Source of the DNA: Telopea speciosissima
Taxonomy: Eukaryota; Streptophyta; Magnoliopsida; Proteales; Proteaceae
DNA length: 64,000 nucleotides
NCBI RefSeq assembly: GCF_018873765.1
Contig: NC_057923.1
Location: 11,234,413-11,298,412, forward strand
Direction of reading: 5' to 3'
Translations under genes and position numbers: made by a program
The notes under the pieces: model-generated
The model's database searches: none
What the model saw: the letters and a program-made list of their open reading frames with translations, nothing else
Told to the model about the DNA's origin: nothing
Part shown: positions 46,100 through 57,337 of the stretch, piece by piece
Numbering within the stretch: the first letter of the stretch is position 1
Layout of the letters: every line of letters begins with the position of its first letter

Positions 46100-46490
46100 A
46101 TTTTATTTGCTAAATTCAAACTAAAGGGTATGACTTGTGTCTGGTGGATCAAGTATCGGCAACAGAATCAGACTCGTGGCATTGGGTAGGTAAACACAAG
46201 CTAAAATGTGAGAGGCCATGAACTCACAATTTTTTCCTACCGACTACAAGCAGCGCATGCATCTCAAGTTCGCACAGTTGAGACAGGGCAGCATGGCTGT
46301 TGAGGAATATGTGGCAAAATTTTGCTATTTAACCACTCAGTCTAATTTTGAGCGGGACAAGGATGTCTTGGTGGCACAGGTTTGGAATGGTTTGCACCAC
46401 CAGATTACTGCTGCATTGGCTTCCAGTTGACTGCCAACAATGGAGGACATCGTACAGGTAGTGTATCAGGTAGGACAGTTTGAAGAGGTC
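46100..46490 (+). pseudogene. Gypsy gag fragment (plus strand)
   Basis: Readable blocks are ILFAKFKLKGMTCVWWIKY, then, after stops, NSQFFPTDYKQRMHLKFAQL, RQGSMAVEEYVAKFCYL and VAQVWNGLHHQITAAL. This is the core of a Ty3/gypsy Gag, which packages the element RNA. A stop follows ASS near 46430. The same Gag probably continues with the zinc knuckle at 47690-47920 after a ~1.2 kb interruption. Confidence 0.8.
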
Positions 46491-46636
46491 TGACAACCGC
46501 ATGAACCTAAGGGGTCAGGTCCATAATACCACTTAAGTGGAGTAGGCTCGTGGGCCTTTGGGCTAACCAGCAGTGGGCTGGGCCAACACTTTTGAGTTGG
46601 GTGTTACTTGTTCACTCAAAACCATACAGTGGGGGC

Positions 46637-47075
46637 TGTTAGCTTAGATTTTATTATGTCTCTAGTACTTTCTATTTTGGTTAATAGCTAAGATATTCGT
46701 TAGCTTATTGTACAAGTCTCAATATTTACTTTGTAAGGGACTTCCTAACTTGTTTGTTTCCTTTTTGGCTTTAACAAAATTCATAATATATGTAATGGAT
46801 CATTAGAGTCCTCCCACATGATTTTGAATGAAGCTTGATTCTCATTTTTGCTAATGTCTTTGAGAAATAATTTAGGAGAGAGACCTTGAGGTGAGAGGCC
46901 TAGGTGTCAGTGAGAGACACTACCATCTATCCCATCTTCTTCTCCAACTTTTTACCTTCAAACTACTTACTATTTTCATTATTGAACCGGCAACCTCAAG
47001 CACCAATCAGGTATTAGAAAGACCTATCATCATTGTTGGAGTTGTTGAAGATCAATCCATTGAGTTCAATTGATA
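46637..47075 (+). repeat. Possible solo or interrupted LTR
   Basis: A purine-rich CAGTGGGGGC is followed by TGTTAGCTTAGATTTTATT, which looks like a polypurine tract next to an LTR start. A TATATGTAATGG-type segment follows. It interrupts the Gypsy gag. I could not find its partner LTR, and the right limit is uncertain. Confidence 0.35.
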
Positions 47076-47689
47076 AGTAGGACAGAAGTTCAGATCTTGT
47101 CCTTCAGGTTCCTTGTTATTGAAGAATTCTATAGATTTTCGAGTGGCAGTAACTCTTGACCCAACCAGCCAATCCAGCCCAGGTTTTGTCAATATCATAC
47201 CCTCATTGAACCTTTCCTTTGATGGCAAATTGACTCCAACCCGATGGTCAGGTTTGATTATATCTGCGAGTTACTATATCCGAACTTAACCTTCTGATTC
47301 TGAGACCTATTGATATCTCAGTATCCCAACCATTAATTCTGGCTAAAATTTTGGAGTTTTCCAACCATAGACCTCTGCCTTCGAATGGAACATAAGTTTC
47401 ATCCAAGCAACTTAGTTGCTATTTCTGGTGACTCTTTATTTTCTGGTTATTTGGCTTGTTTCTTGCCCTGAGATGGACCTTACATTGTTGCTGTTCAATT
47501 TTCTCTTCTGGCTGGGATCATCCTAAGCCATTGCTAAGTAGTGTTGGAGTTCTAAGAACTTGAATACCTTGTCGTACACCTACTGGATAGGTGTTTCTGT
47601 CGATTTCTATTGTTGGGATTGGGTAACATATTGTATTGTCAGTGTGAAGGGTCCTATTGTAGACTAGGTTATTGGCAGACTATTTTGAA

Positions 47690-47950
47690 TCCTAGCGCTG
47701 CATTACTCTTTCACCAGAGAAATCCTTCAAAAAGCCACAGGTTAGCAGTTCCTCTATGGCATCTTCACCGCCAAACCTCGCCTATTCTCTACCTCAAGGT
47801 CGTGGTCCTAACAAACCTCCTTCAAAGCCAAGGGAAGAAATTCAGTGTTTTACATGCAAGGGCTACGGGCATTTTTCTGCTCAATGTCCTAATCGTTTAG
47901 TTGCCTTTTCTTAAGGAAGAACCCATGCTACTGCTTCAGAAGAGCAATGA
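47690..47950 (+). pseudogene. Gypsy gag zinc-knuckle segment
   Basis: The plus strand reads EKSFKKPQVSSSSMASSPP, LPQGRGPNKPPSKPREEIQ and then the CCHC knuckle CFTCKGYGHFSAQC (C-X2-C-X4-H-X4-C), the nucleic-acid-binding motif of Gag. A stop follows RLVAFS. The frame is then cut by the Copia LTR at 47961. The usual protease region is found inverted at 50822-51131. Confidence 0.85.
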
Positions 47951-48112
47951 ATAAACAAGATGTAAGGGATTAATTCCCTTCTATACACACAAACAAGATC
48001 TTGAATACACATGCTTGAATCAAGAATAACAAACATGAGAACAAGACATACCGTTCATCATCGAATTGTTGATTCCCGCAGACGACGATGAAGCCATTAA
48101 TGGCGTCCTACT

Positions 48113-48371
48113 CAAGGTTTAAAATCTGGTTTCGTTTCGGTGTTTCGGTCTGACCGGAATTTCTGAGATACCGAAATTTGGTATTTTTTCTCTAAGTTTT
48201 GCTTGGTCATTTGTGGGTGTAAAATGCCAAAATGACCGAAATTTCTGAGATTTCACTAAAATTTCCAAAATATTGCATTTTTCAATTCGATGTTGTATTT
48301 CGTTTCAACTCGATCGAAAAACTCAAAAAATTCGAAATTTCAACCAAAACGAAACGAGATTTTGCAATATG
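48113..48371. mobile_element. hAT-type MITE inside the Copia LTR
   Basis: A 259-bp insert with inverted ends AAATCTGGTTTCGTTTCGG and CCAAAACGAAACGAGATTTT. It is flanked by the perfect 8-bp TSD GTCCTACT (48105-48112 and 48372-48379). The partner LTR at 50337 and the plus-strand LTR lack it. It carries repeated ACCGAAATTTCTGAGAT blocks. Confidence 0.9.
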
Positions 48372-48712
48372 GTCCTACTTCAAGTCTACTACTGTAACGT
48401 CAAACAAGAGTCACACGAAGATAAGGTTTCTCCCTCTGACCTTATCAGTAATACTAACAAGATAATGGGGACTTGAGTGTTGCGTATGGTAAAGGGAGAA
48501 CCTAAGTATCCTATTATATGGATAATCTCTAACCTTCCATAATAGCTAGAAATTATAAGGAGTGAGTATCCCACTAATCCACAACCTCCTTAGAAATAGG
48601 AAAGATGGAATCCAAAGTTCAAAGACGTTGTACAACGTCTATGTGACTTGGTCAGATGGGCCAACATAATAGAAAAGATATTATCACAATAGAACAAAAA
48701 ATATCCTACACA

Positions 48713-50336
48713 AGATAGTACCCATTTACAATCAGACATCATTGTTGCTCATGGATTTCATCTTGTCTTTCATGGTATCTACCCATTTGTTGGAATCATT
48801 ATCATTTATAGCTTGTGAAAAACTTAAAAGATCATCCTTAATTCCTATATCAAACTCAGACTCCTAGAGATAAACTATGTAGTCATCCGGAATAGCAAGC
48901 CTCCTGACTATCTGAGGCCTTCCCTATTCTTCCGGTTGAGGTGGAGGTAAATCCACAGTGTTCTCAGTGACAACGTCCTCATTAAGTGATACATCCTCTG
49001 TAATTGTTGTTCAACGGGATCATCACCAGTGATGACTTGTGGAAGAACAATGCTATCATGTTGTACATGAGCAGGAACTGTAACCAGAAGCTCCTCAAAT
49101 ACCTTACTACGTGGATTATCACTCCCAGTAATGTCACCATCCTCTAGGAATCTAGCAATAGAAAATTCCACAATCCTAGTACTGCATAAGGGTGCATAAA
49201 ATCTGAATTCCTTTGATCATTGACAATAACCAATAAAATAGCAATTTATGGTCTTAGGGTCAAGTTTCTTTTCATGTGGATTATATAGTCTAGCTTCTGT
49301 AGGACAAGCCCATACGTGTAAGTGTCTCAAACTAGGTTTCTTTCCTGTCCACAACTCATAAGAAGTTTTAGGAACCGACTTACTGGGAACCCGATTCAAG
49401 ATATACACGGCTGTTTTCAAAGCCTCACTCCACAAAAAATCGGATATACGAGTTGTTCATCATGCTTCATACCATTTCCTGAAAGGTATGATCCCCTTTC
49501 TGCAACTCTGTTTTGTTCAAGGGTACCAGGAAGTGTATATTGGGGAGTAATACCCTTCAATTTAAGGAATCGGCCAAAGGGTCCTCATTTTGTCCTATAT
49601 TTATATGTCTAACATAGTATTCACCCCCTTTATAAGATTTCATGATCTTTTTGTCCAACTTATTTTTTACTTCAGCACAGAATATCTCTCAAATACATCC
49701 TTAGCTTCAGTCTTTTCCTTTAGTAAATAGACATAACAATACCAAGAGAAGTCATCGATAAAGGTGATGAAATATAGTGAATTAATTCTAAAAGTGCATC
49801 ACTCCTTGTTGCAGCCACTTTATCCTTTCTAGTTTGCTTACCTTTAATGCAATCTATACAAGTTCCAAAGTTAGTAAAGTCTAGTGTAGGTAACACTCCT
49901 TCCTTCATTAACCTTTCTACTCTAAGTCTAGAGATATGACTTAAGTGCCTATGTCATAAGGTTGATGAATCATCACCGTTGGATTTACGTTTAGATCCAA
50001 CATCCACATGCAAGGAAAAAATGCATTTCTCATAATCAAAGTCCAAGTTCAATTTATAAAGATTATTACATAAATATCCAATAAGACCCAGATCATTGTC
50101 TTTAAAACCATTCAAAACATTGTTTCCAAAACTGCAATGAAATCCTTGACAATCAAGTCTAGACAAAGAAATTAAACTCATAGACATAGAGGGAACATAG
50201 ATAGTGTTCGTCAACTCCAGCTGATATCCAGTATCTATAATGAGTCTGTAAGTGTTGTTCGCTCGAACTTTAGACTCCGTCGGGTTCCTATGTAAACAAC
50301 ACTCTCACTTGGACTTGGTCTCCTAGAAGAACAAGA
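48713..50336 (-). pseudogene. Copia pol remnant of the minus-strand element
   Basis: Reading leftwards: TLYVPS-like TIYVPSMSMSLISLSRLDCQ and a GAG-pre-integrase block (HRLG-type region, EGVLPTLDFTNFGTCIDCIKG). Integrase pieces follow (EALKTAVYILNRVPSKSVPK, SYELWTGKKPSLRHLHVWAC, YFIGYCQ). A final block is DSNKWVDTMKDKMKSMSNND, where RT should begin. Most of RT and RNase H is deleted at a GGGTA microhomology ~15 bp before the 3' LTR. Stops and shifts are frequent. The order of blocks matches 53110-62460 on the plus strand. Confidence 0.88.
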
Positions 50337-50821
50337 TGTAAGGGATTAATTCCCTTCTATACACACAAACAGGATCTTGCCTACGTATGCTTGAATCACG
50401 AATAATAAACATGGGAACAAGCTATACCGTTCATCATCAAATTGTTGATTCCCGCAAACGATGATGAAGCCATTGATAGCGTCCTACTTCAAGTCTGCTA
50501 TTACAACATCAAACAAGAGTCACATAAAGACAAGGTTTATTCCTCTGACCTTATCAATAATACTCACAAGATAATGGGGAATTGTGAATTGTGTACGGTA
50601 AAGGGAGGATCTAAGTCCCCTCTTATATGGATAATCTCCAGCCTCTCATAACGATTAGAAATTATAGGGAGTGACTATCCCACTAATACAAAACCTCCTT
50701 AGAAATAGGGGAGATGGAATCCAAAGTTAAGAGACGTTGTACAACGTCTATGTGACTTGGTCAGGTGGGCCAACATAATAAGAAGTATATTATTAAAATA
50801 GAATAAAAAATATCCTACACA

Positions 50822-51131
50822 TTGATCTTAAGATTAGAGTTGTTTACCAAGTAACTTCTAAGGGATAGTTAGTTGCTCCGTCTTCAAACCATGCTTGCAA
50901 ACGACATCCTCAGAGAAGATGGTATAACTACAACTGTCAATTTTTATAGTATATGCTACCTTTGCATCTCACTTTGGTTTGGAAAGTACTATTTCTACAG
51001 CAATTATCCTTGTCAGAAACCTTTGTGTAGCCAAAAGTAAATGTAGCAGCAACACCATTGCTCTCCAACACTATCACTGTCGTTGACCTCACTAGGTTCA
51101 TACTCACACTCTGCCTCCAAATGTACTATCT
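50822..51131 (-). pseudogene. Gypsy protease-region fragment
   Basis: On the minus strand, after an acidic EYEPSEVNDSDS stretch, a block reads DSCSYTIFSEDVVCKHGLKT, followed by EQLTIP and VNNSNLKI in shifted frames. This corresponds to the Ty3/gypsy protease region (usual DGGSC.N.VS...V..L.L..), with the active-site aspartate visible. It lies between two Copia LTRs and is inverted with respect to the Gag/zinc-knuckle debris at 46100-47950. Confidence 0.65.
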
Positions 51132-51424
51132 TGTGTAGGATATTTTTGGGTTAAATACGCGTACCCCCCTAAAATGCACCCAATACTCCTCGTACCCCCC
51201 TAAGGTTCTGACAATTCCACGTACCACCCCTATTTTACCCCCTTAAAGCCATTTAAGTCGACACCAAGCATTAAATTCTATAAAATGACCAAATTACCCT
51301 TTCTTCTATCTTTTCTAAAATTTGGAAAGACCTAATTGCCCTGACCTATTTGGTAAAATTTGAAAAGACCAAAATGCCCTCATCTTCCCCAAATCATCAT
51401 CTTCTTTTACAATGTAGATACCCA

Positions 51425-51816
51425 ATACTACCACCACCACCACCGCTTTCCACCGCACTTCTATCCGCTTCCACTTCTTTTGGCAGAATCGTCTTCAATT
51501 TCTCTTCGAAATCACTGATCTTCTCATTCTTGCCGTTGCTTAGTGTGTGCTCCACTAGTACCTATCTCAGCTTCTACATTAAGGGGTAAGTGGCACTGCA
51601 AGGATCATCGATGTAAGCGAACACATATTCCCGATCTACCACCTTGAGTAGATCCTTCTCACAGAACTTTGAAGGGTGAAGGTCTCCGTTCAGTCCCATA
51701 GTTAAAACCCTCTTCGCCGCTTGACTCCGTGTTCTTCACTGTATGCCTCAAGTTCTCCTCCAAGTGCCTCAGATCTATGGCTTGGCATAACGCAACCAAG
51801 AATGTGGAAGACATGA
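51425..51816 (-). pseudogene. Captured PAL fragment 2 (C-terminal side)
   Basis: Reads [31 protein letters not shown] and, after a frameshift, [20 protein letters not shown] with PCSATYPLM. It then continues with [29 protein letters not shown] and [10 protein letters not shown]. These are blocks of plant phenylalanine ammonia-lyase downstream of the core. PAL deaminates phenylalanine to cinnamate in phenylpropanoid metabolism. Stops occur after YPLM and nearby. The MIO-forming Ala-Ser-Gly is not in the captured part, so no activity is possible. Confidence 0.93.
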
Positions 51817-51857
51817 GCTTCACAGAACCTTTCTTCTTCTTTTCTTTTTTTCAATTC

Positions 51858-51858
<1 letters not shown>

Positions 51859-51902
<44 letters not shown>
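51859..51902. repeat. (CT)n microsatellite in Pack-MULE 2
   Basis: About 21 CT units between the EXO70 piece and PAL piece 2, possibly from the donor EXO70 sequence. Confidence 0.9.
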
Positions 51903-51904
<2 letters not shown>

Positions 51905-52165
51905 GTCGGAAGTGCTTCCCTCGCGATTGTGAGAGGAGGAGTTGGAGAAATGCATGGCTTGCTGCAATTGGTTAACGGACTTGAGGAATTCCATGGCTTC
52001 GAATCGGCTCCGTGGAAGAGATAAGTGACTTTAGCGAAGGTGGAGGAGTTAGGATCCCACTTGGTAATGATGGATTTGGCCTGTTCCAGGTTCTCTTCCA
52101 TCATGGATTCGGAGAAGGTGTGAAGGGGATTTGGAGTAGGATTCTTCAGCTGAAATTTCATGAGA
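51905..52165 (-). pseudogene. Captured EXO70 fragment
   Basis: Reads SESMMEENLEQAKSIITKWD, PNSSTFAKVTYLFHG and, after a one-base shift, FEAMEFLKSVNQLQQAMHF with SNSSSHNREGSTSDG. This is the N-terminal pattern of plant EXO70 proteins (A/B/C types: ...I..WDP..S.YAKVTSLF....EA..FLK.V..LQ.AMHF), exocyst subunits that tether secretory vesicles to the plasma membrane. A long (CT)n run (51859-51902) follows. About 85 residues remain, out of a normal length above 600. It sits exactly between the two PAL pieces, so it was acquired as a separate event or by template switching. Confidence 0.85.
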
Positions 52166-52169
52166 ATCA

Positions 52170-52418
<249 letters not shown>

Positions 52419-52632
52419 TTAAAATTTAGCAAATAGGTTAGGGCAATTAGATCTTTCCAAATTTTAGAAAAGATAGAAATAGGGTAGTTTGGTCATTTTT
52501 AGCATTTAATGCCTAGTGTGGACTTAAATGGCTTTACGGGGGTAAAATAGGGGTGGTACGTGGAATTGTCAGAACCTTAGGGAGGTACGAGGAATATTGG
52601 GTGCATTTTAAGGGGGTACGCGTATTTAACCC

Positions 52633-53109
52633 TATATTTTTTATTCTATTTTAATAACATATTTCCTATTATGTTGACCCACCTGACCAAATCACATAGA
52701 CGTTTGTACAACGTCTCTTAACTTTGGATTCCATCTCCCTTATTTCTAAGGAGGTTGTGGATTAGTGGGCTACTAACTCCCTATAATTTCTAGCCGTTAT
52801 GGGAGGCTAGAATTATTCATATAAGAGTAGACTTAGGTCCTCCTTTTACTGTACGCAACACACAAGTCCCGATTATCTTGTGAGTATTACTGATAGGGTC
52901 AGAAGGAGAAATCTTGTCTTTATGTGACTTTCGTTTGACGTTGCAGTAGCAGACTTGAAATAGGACGCCATCAATAGCTTCATCATCATCTGCGGAAATC
53001 AACAATTCAACGGTAAACGATATGTCTTGTTCCCATGTTTAATATTCGTGATTCAAGCATGCATAGGCAAGATCCTGTTTGTGTGTATAGAAGGGAATTA
53101 ATCCCTTAA
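52633..53109 (+). repeat. Main part of the 5' LTR of the plus-strand Copia
   Basis: Reverse complement of 50337-50800 with scattered substitutions. It ends GGGAATTAATCCCTTAAA, and pol sequence (CTTGTTCTTCCAGAAGACC) starts directly. The first 16 bp of the LTR lie at 51132-51147. Confidence 0.88.
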
Positions 53110-54061
53110 ATCTTGTTCTTCCAGAAGACCAAGTCCAAGTGAGAGTGTTGTTTACATGGAGAACCCGATGGAGTCTGAAGTTCGAGCGATCGGCACTTAC
53201 AGACTCATTATGGATACCGGATACCAGCTGGAGTTGACGAACACTCTCTATGTCCCTCTATGTCTATAAATTTAATTTCTCTACCTAGACTTGATTGTCA
53301 AGGTTTTCATTGTAGTTTTGCAAACAATGTTTTTGATGTTTCTAAAAACAATGATCCAGGTTTTACTGGATATTTATGTGAGAGTCTTTATAAATTGAAC
53401 TTGGACTCCAATTATGAGAAAATCCCTTCTTTCCTTGAATGTGAATGTTGGATCTAAACGTAAATCCAACGGTGATGATTCCTCGACCTTATGGCACAGG
53501 CGCTTAGGTTATATCTCTAGACCTAGAATAGAAAGATTAGTGAAGGAAGGCGTGCTACCTACACTAGGCTTTACTAACTTTGGAACTTATAAAGATTGCA
53601 TTAAAGGTAAGCAAACTAGAAAGAATAAAATGGCTGCAACAAAGAGTGATGCCCTTTTAAAATTAATTCACACTGATATTTGTGGACCATTTAACCCTTG
53701 TATTACTGGTGAAAAGTATTTCATCACCTTTATCGATGACTTCTCTCGGTATTGTTATTCAATTTACTAAAGGAAAAGGCTGAAGCTAAGGATGTGTTTG
53801 AGAGATATTCTATGCTAAAATCGAAAATAAGTTAGCCAGAAAGATCAAGATCAAGAGATCTGATAAAGGGGGTGAATACTATGATAGACATATAAATTTA
53901 GGACAAAATGAGAACCCTTTGCTCGATTCCTCAAATCGAAGGGTATTACTCCCCAATATACAATTCCTGGTATGCCTGAATAAAACGGAGTTGCAGAAAG
54001 GCACAATCATACCTTTCAGGAAATGGTACGAAGCATGATGAGCAACTCAACGTTATCTGAC
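53110..54061 (+). pseudogene. Copia pol, first segment
   Basis: Blocks: EVRAIGTYRLIMDTGYQLEL and TNTLYVPS, then NLISLPRLDCQGFHCSFANN. The GAG-pre-integrase follows (LWHRRLGYISRPRIERLVKE, CIKGKQTRKNK), and then the integrase start (LLKLIHTDICGPFNP, KYFITFIDDFSRYCY). After a frame break near 53765 come GVAERHN-like remnants and MMSNSTLSD, where the nested LTR element begins. The catalytic Asp residues of integrase (HTDICGPF, FIDDFSRY) are readable. Multiple stops abolish function. Confidence 0.9.
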
Positions 54062-54109
54062 CAAAGATCCTTAGAAGATCTAAGAGAATAAGAGCCCAGC
54101 ATGGCTAAT

Positions 54110-54300
54110 TGGATTCTGACTGCAATCAAGGATCCTTGCTTGGCTGATTTGGTATTGATTGCAATCAATAATTGATTGGCTGATTTGGTGTTGATTGCAT
54201 CAAGGCTTGATTGGTTGATTTGGTATTGATTGCAATCAAGGCTTGATTGGCTGATTTGGTGTTGATTACAATAAAGGATTGGTTGGTTGATTTACAGTTG
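54110..54300. repeat. ~36-bp tandem repeats inside the nested LTR
   Basis: Four to five units of TTGATTGGCTGATTTGGTNT followed by TGATTGCAATCAAGGC. The same array is in the 3' LTR at 55785-55965. The units contain an inverted TTGATTGCAATCAA. Confidence 0.85.
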
Positions 54301-54590
54301 ATTGGCTTCTAATCCTATCCTTAATTAATTTTTACCTAATATGCTATCTTTTTATTTAGTATGTTCTTATTTTAGTAAAACTCAATCTTAGGCATAGGGA
54401 TTGAAATTGGGCTTTGGGAATCCTATAAAAGGATCTACTGTAATAAGGAAAGGCCGATTTTGAATAATATTGAATTTGACCTCCATTGGAGAGTTTCAGA
54501 GGAGCTTGCGAGTTCCAATCTTGTGATTGAGTGTTTTTCTTCCTCTTTGACCCTGCTCGATCCTACCCTTGGCACAAGGCTGCTCCATTC

Positions 54591-54602
54591 TGGTATCAGA
54601 GC
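54591..54602 (+). promoter_or_regulatory. Primer-binding site (tRNA-iMet type)
   Basis: TGGTATCAGAGC, three bases after the 5' LTR end, matches the usual plant retrotransposon primer-binding site. Confidence 0.9.
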
Positions 54603-54622
54603 CAAAGCAGGGTGTAGCGAGC

Positions 54623-54853
54623 ATGGCTCCCAAGCGTAGGGGAGGTCACACTAGTCATATAGAGGACGTTACATTGAGAGAAGAGAATGCTCAACTACGT
54701 CAACAGATTGTTGCAATGAATCTTGAGATGGAGTGTCTGCGAACCTCATCTCGTCATTCCAATAGATCGGATGACACCACAGGCAGTCAATCACCCTCAT
54801 CGGAAGATGAAAGGCATGCTTTTGCTATGAGACCACTACGACGACATGCTTAG
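54623..54853 (+). CDS. Gag-like N-terminal ORF of the nested element
   Basis: A 76-codon frame starts MAPKRRGGHTSHIEDV at the first ATG after the primer-binding site. It has a basic start and then a predicted coiled-coil (LREENAQLRQQIVAMNLEME), a form common in Gag-like proteins encoded near the 5' LTR. After the stop at 54851 related coding continues with shifts (PPKFDEYQDE, FEAQHGEPTSLN), so the original protein was longer. No enzyme domain is seen. Function beyond packaging of a non-autonomous element would be speculation. Confidence 0.5.
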   Translation: MAPKRRGGHTSHIEDVTLREENAQLRQQIVAMNLEMECLRTSSRHSNRSDDTTGSQSPSSEDERHAFAMRPLRRHA

Positions 54854-55726
54854 GAGTAGCGAGAGGTCGAATGGTTTCGAAAGTTGAAAGGTGACCACAC
54901 AACTCCAGCTGAAAAGATGAACCTCGGAGTGGAGAATCGACAACTTTGCCAACAAGCCACCGACGATTGATTCGTCACCCAGGTTGATTGGAGAGAACCT
55001 CCCAAGTTTGATGAGTACCAAGATGAGTAGGTCGACGAACATGGCGGTTTTGAAAGCCTTGAACCTAATTCTATTTTTGAAGCACAACACGGTGAGCCAA
55101 CATCATTAAATGTAAGTGATTGTTTTCCTTGCAAAGAAGCAATCCCAACAACCACCGATCTTCCCATCGAGGAGATCACCTCTCAAGTCTGTGATTTGGT
55201 TCCATCATGCATATCAGTTTCTAGTTTTGGAGATTTTTTCGTAAAGGAAATGATGAATACGACACCGTATCAAGGTCATATTTGGAGCCATTGCAACTGT
55301 GCAACTTTCTTTACTTATTGATTGACAATGTAAAGGCGAAGACGAATGGAGACACGTTCCAATGGATCGACATTATCAATATGTATGATGATCTGTATTT
55401 GGCCGTTATTTCTTTCCCGTCTGTACTTCAATTTGTTCACCGTATATACATCGTCAACAATCATATTTTAATGCCTCATTTCTTCAAGCCGTGAACATCT
55501 CAATTGTTATCGCCATCAAATCTGAAATTGAGTTACAAATTCTATTATATTCAATTGGAGTTATCACTATCACCAATGACTTTGTCTCGTTTCCATTTTA
55601 TCCTGGTAGAAGGCGAACATCTAAAGATGGTGACTTAAATTCGAGGTCGAATTATTCTAAAGCAGGAGGAAATGATGCAAGCATAGAGGCAGCAGTGGAG
55701 GACGTGGAAGTCCAGCTCAACCACCC

Positions 55727-56252
55727 AAAGATCCTTAGGAGATCTGAGAGAATAAGATCCCAACATGGCTAATTGGATTCTGACTGCAATCAAGGATCCT
55801 TGCTTGGCTGATTTGGTATTGATTGGCATCAAGGATTGATTGGCTGATTTGGTGTTGATTGCAATCAAGGCTTGATTGGTTGATTTGGTATTGATTGCAA
55901 TCAAGGCTTGATTGGCTGATTTGGTGTTGATTGCAATCAAGGATTGGTTAGCTGTTTTACAATTGATTGCCTTCTAATTCTATCCTCAATTAATTTTTAC
56001 CTAATATGCTATGTTTTTATTTAGTATATTCTTATTTTAGTAAAACCCAATCTTAGGCTTAGGGATTGAGATTGGGCTCTAGGAATCCTATAAAAGGATC
56101 TACTGTAATAAGGAAAGGCAGATTTTGAATAATATTGAATTTAACCTCCATAGGAGAGTTTCAAAGGAGCTTGTGAGTTCCAATCTTGTGATTGAGTATT
56201 CTTCTTCTTCCTTGACCCTGCTTGATCCTACCCTTGGCACAAGGCAGCTCCA
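55727..56252 (+). repeat. 3' LTR of the nested element
   Basis: Direct repeat of 54062-54587 with scattered differences. It contains the tandem-repeat array and the sequence CCTATAAAAGGATCTACTGT, a likely TATA-bearing promoter segment. Just upstream, coding ends HPKILRRSERIRSQHG, overlapping the LTR start. Confidence 0.88.
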
Positions 56253-56476
56253 GAGAGGCTTGGAAATAGCCGTGTATATCTTGAATCAGATTCCTAGTAA
56301 GTCAGTTCCTAAAACTCTTTATGAGTTGTGGTGTGGACAGGAAAGAAACCTAGTTTGAGACACTTACATGTATGCAGCTGTCCTACAGAAGCCAGACTGT
56401 ATAATCCACATGAAAAGAAACTCGACCTTAAGACCATAAGTTGTTATTTTATTGGTTATTGTCAATGGTCAAAGAG
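56253..56476 (+). pseudogene. Copia pol, integrase C-terminal segment
   Basis: Reads LEIAVYILNQIPSKSVPKTL and YELWCGQERN, then in a shifted frame LRHLHVCSCPTEARLYNPHE and CYFIGYCQWSK. It corresponds to 49217-49435 on the minus-strand copy. The reading is cut at 56476 by the RTE insertion and resumes at 61319 with the duplicated target. Confidence 0.88.
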
Positions 56477-57304
56477 GAACGGTTATCACCTATGTTTCTA
56501 GTTCTGACGGAAAGTTCACCACTCTCTGAAAGTCCACCGCTAACGGTCGACTCCCACCCACATCTCCCCAGGTAGCGGAGGCCAGCAAAGTCATGCTCAG
56601 GTAAGTATACCCCCAGTCTCCTCACCTTCTCCCCACACTTCGCCCCTCTGATCTTCTCGTTTCCCTCTCACCGACCCCTTCTCCCTAAAGCCATCGACGG
56701 ATTACCTCTGTACACACATTGATTCCATCGATTTCTTATACCCATCGTATCTCTCCCGGACCCCACGCACATCGTTTTTCTTCCACCCATAGCCTCTCTT
56801 GCTGACCTACCACCACAACCTAAACCAACACCGATTGATCTCTCTCTACTATACCCATCCTATCCCTCTCTCAAATCGCGAACCTAAACCAACATCTCGT
56901 TCCATAGTTGTCATGGCTGCCATGGCGTCCGCCAGAGGGCTGCATGCGACCTACGCCATGCGACCCTCTTTGATTTCTTCTTCCGACTCTCTTCCCTCTT
57001 GATTTCTTCTTCCTGTCTTCGATTTCTTCTTCCCTCTTCGATTTCTTCTTTCCCTCTTCAATTTCTTTCGATTTCTTCTTGATTTCTTCTTCTGTCTTCT
57101 TTCCCTCTTGATTTCTTCTTGATTTCTGAATTTTCTTCTTAAAACTTGAGAAACAATAGAGAAAAAATAAAACATGGCTTGAGTATACATCTATTAACAC
57201 ATTAAAAATAGAGATAAAAAATAAAACATGGTCGACATCTCGCACTACACACATTCCCATGGCACGCAGCTGCCCTTCCATCTCGATAATACCGCCCCTC
57301 CACC

Positions 57305-57337
<33 letters not shown>

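Larger units (their letters stand above)
47961..50821 (-). mobile_element. Copia deletion derivative with two LTRs (minus strand)
   Basis: LTRs at 50337-50821 (5') and 47961-48712 (3', including a 259-bp insert) share their whole sequence. On the element's strand they start TGTGTAGGATATTTTTT and end ...ATCCCTTACA. The interior is only ~1.6 kb: part of protease/GAG-pre-integrase, integrase, and the first few RT residues. The LTR passes straight into pol with no primer-binding site or gag. No 5-bp TSD was found. Confidence 0.88.
54062..56252 (+). mobile_element. Nested non-autonomous LTR retrotransposon
   Basis: Two ~526-bp direct LTRs (54062-54587 and 55727-56252) ending GCTGCTCCA/GCAGCTCCA flank a 1.14-kb interior. 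A primer-binding site complementary to initiator methionine tRNA, TGGTATCAGAGC, lies at 54591-54602. There is no RT, integrase or protease. A clear 5-bp TSD was not found, and a few bases of the host Copia seem lost at the junction. The size suggests a small LARD/TRIM-like derivative. Confidence 0.87.

Noticed and set aside
54110..54300. CRISPR-like array of regular direct repeats
   Set aside because: The units are contiguous tandem repeats without variable spacers and lie in an LTR of a plant retroelement.
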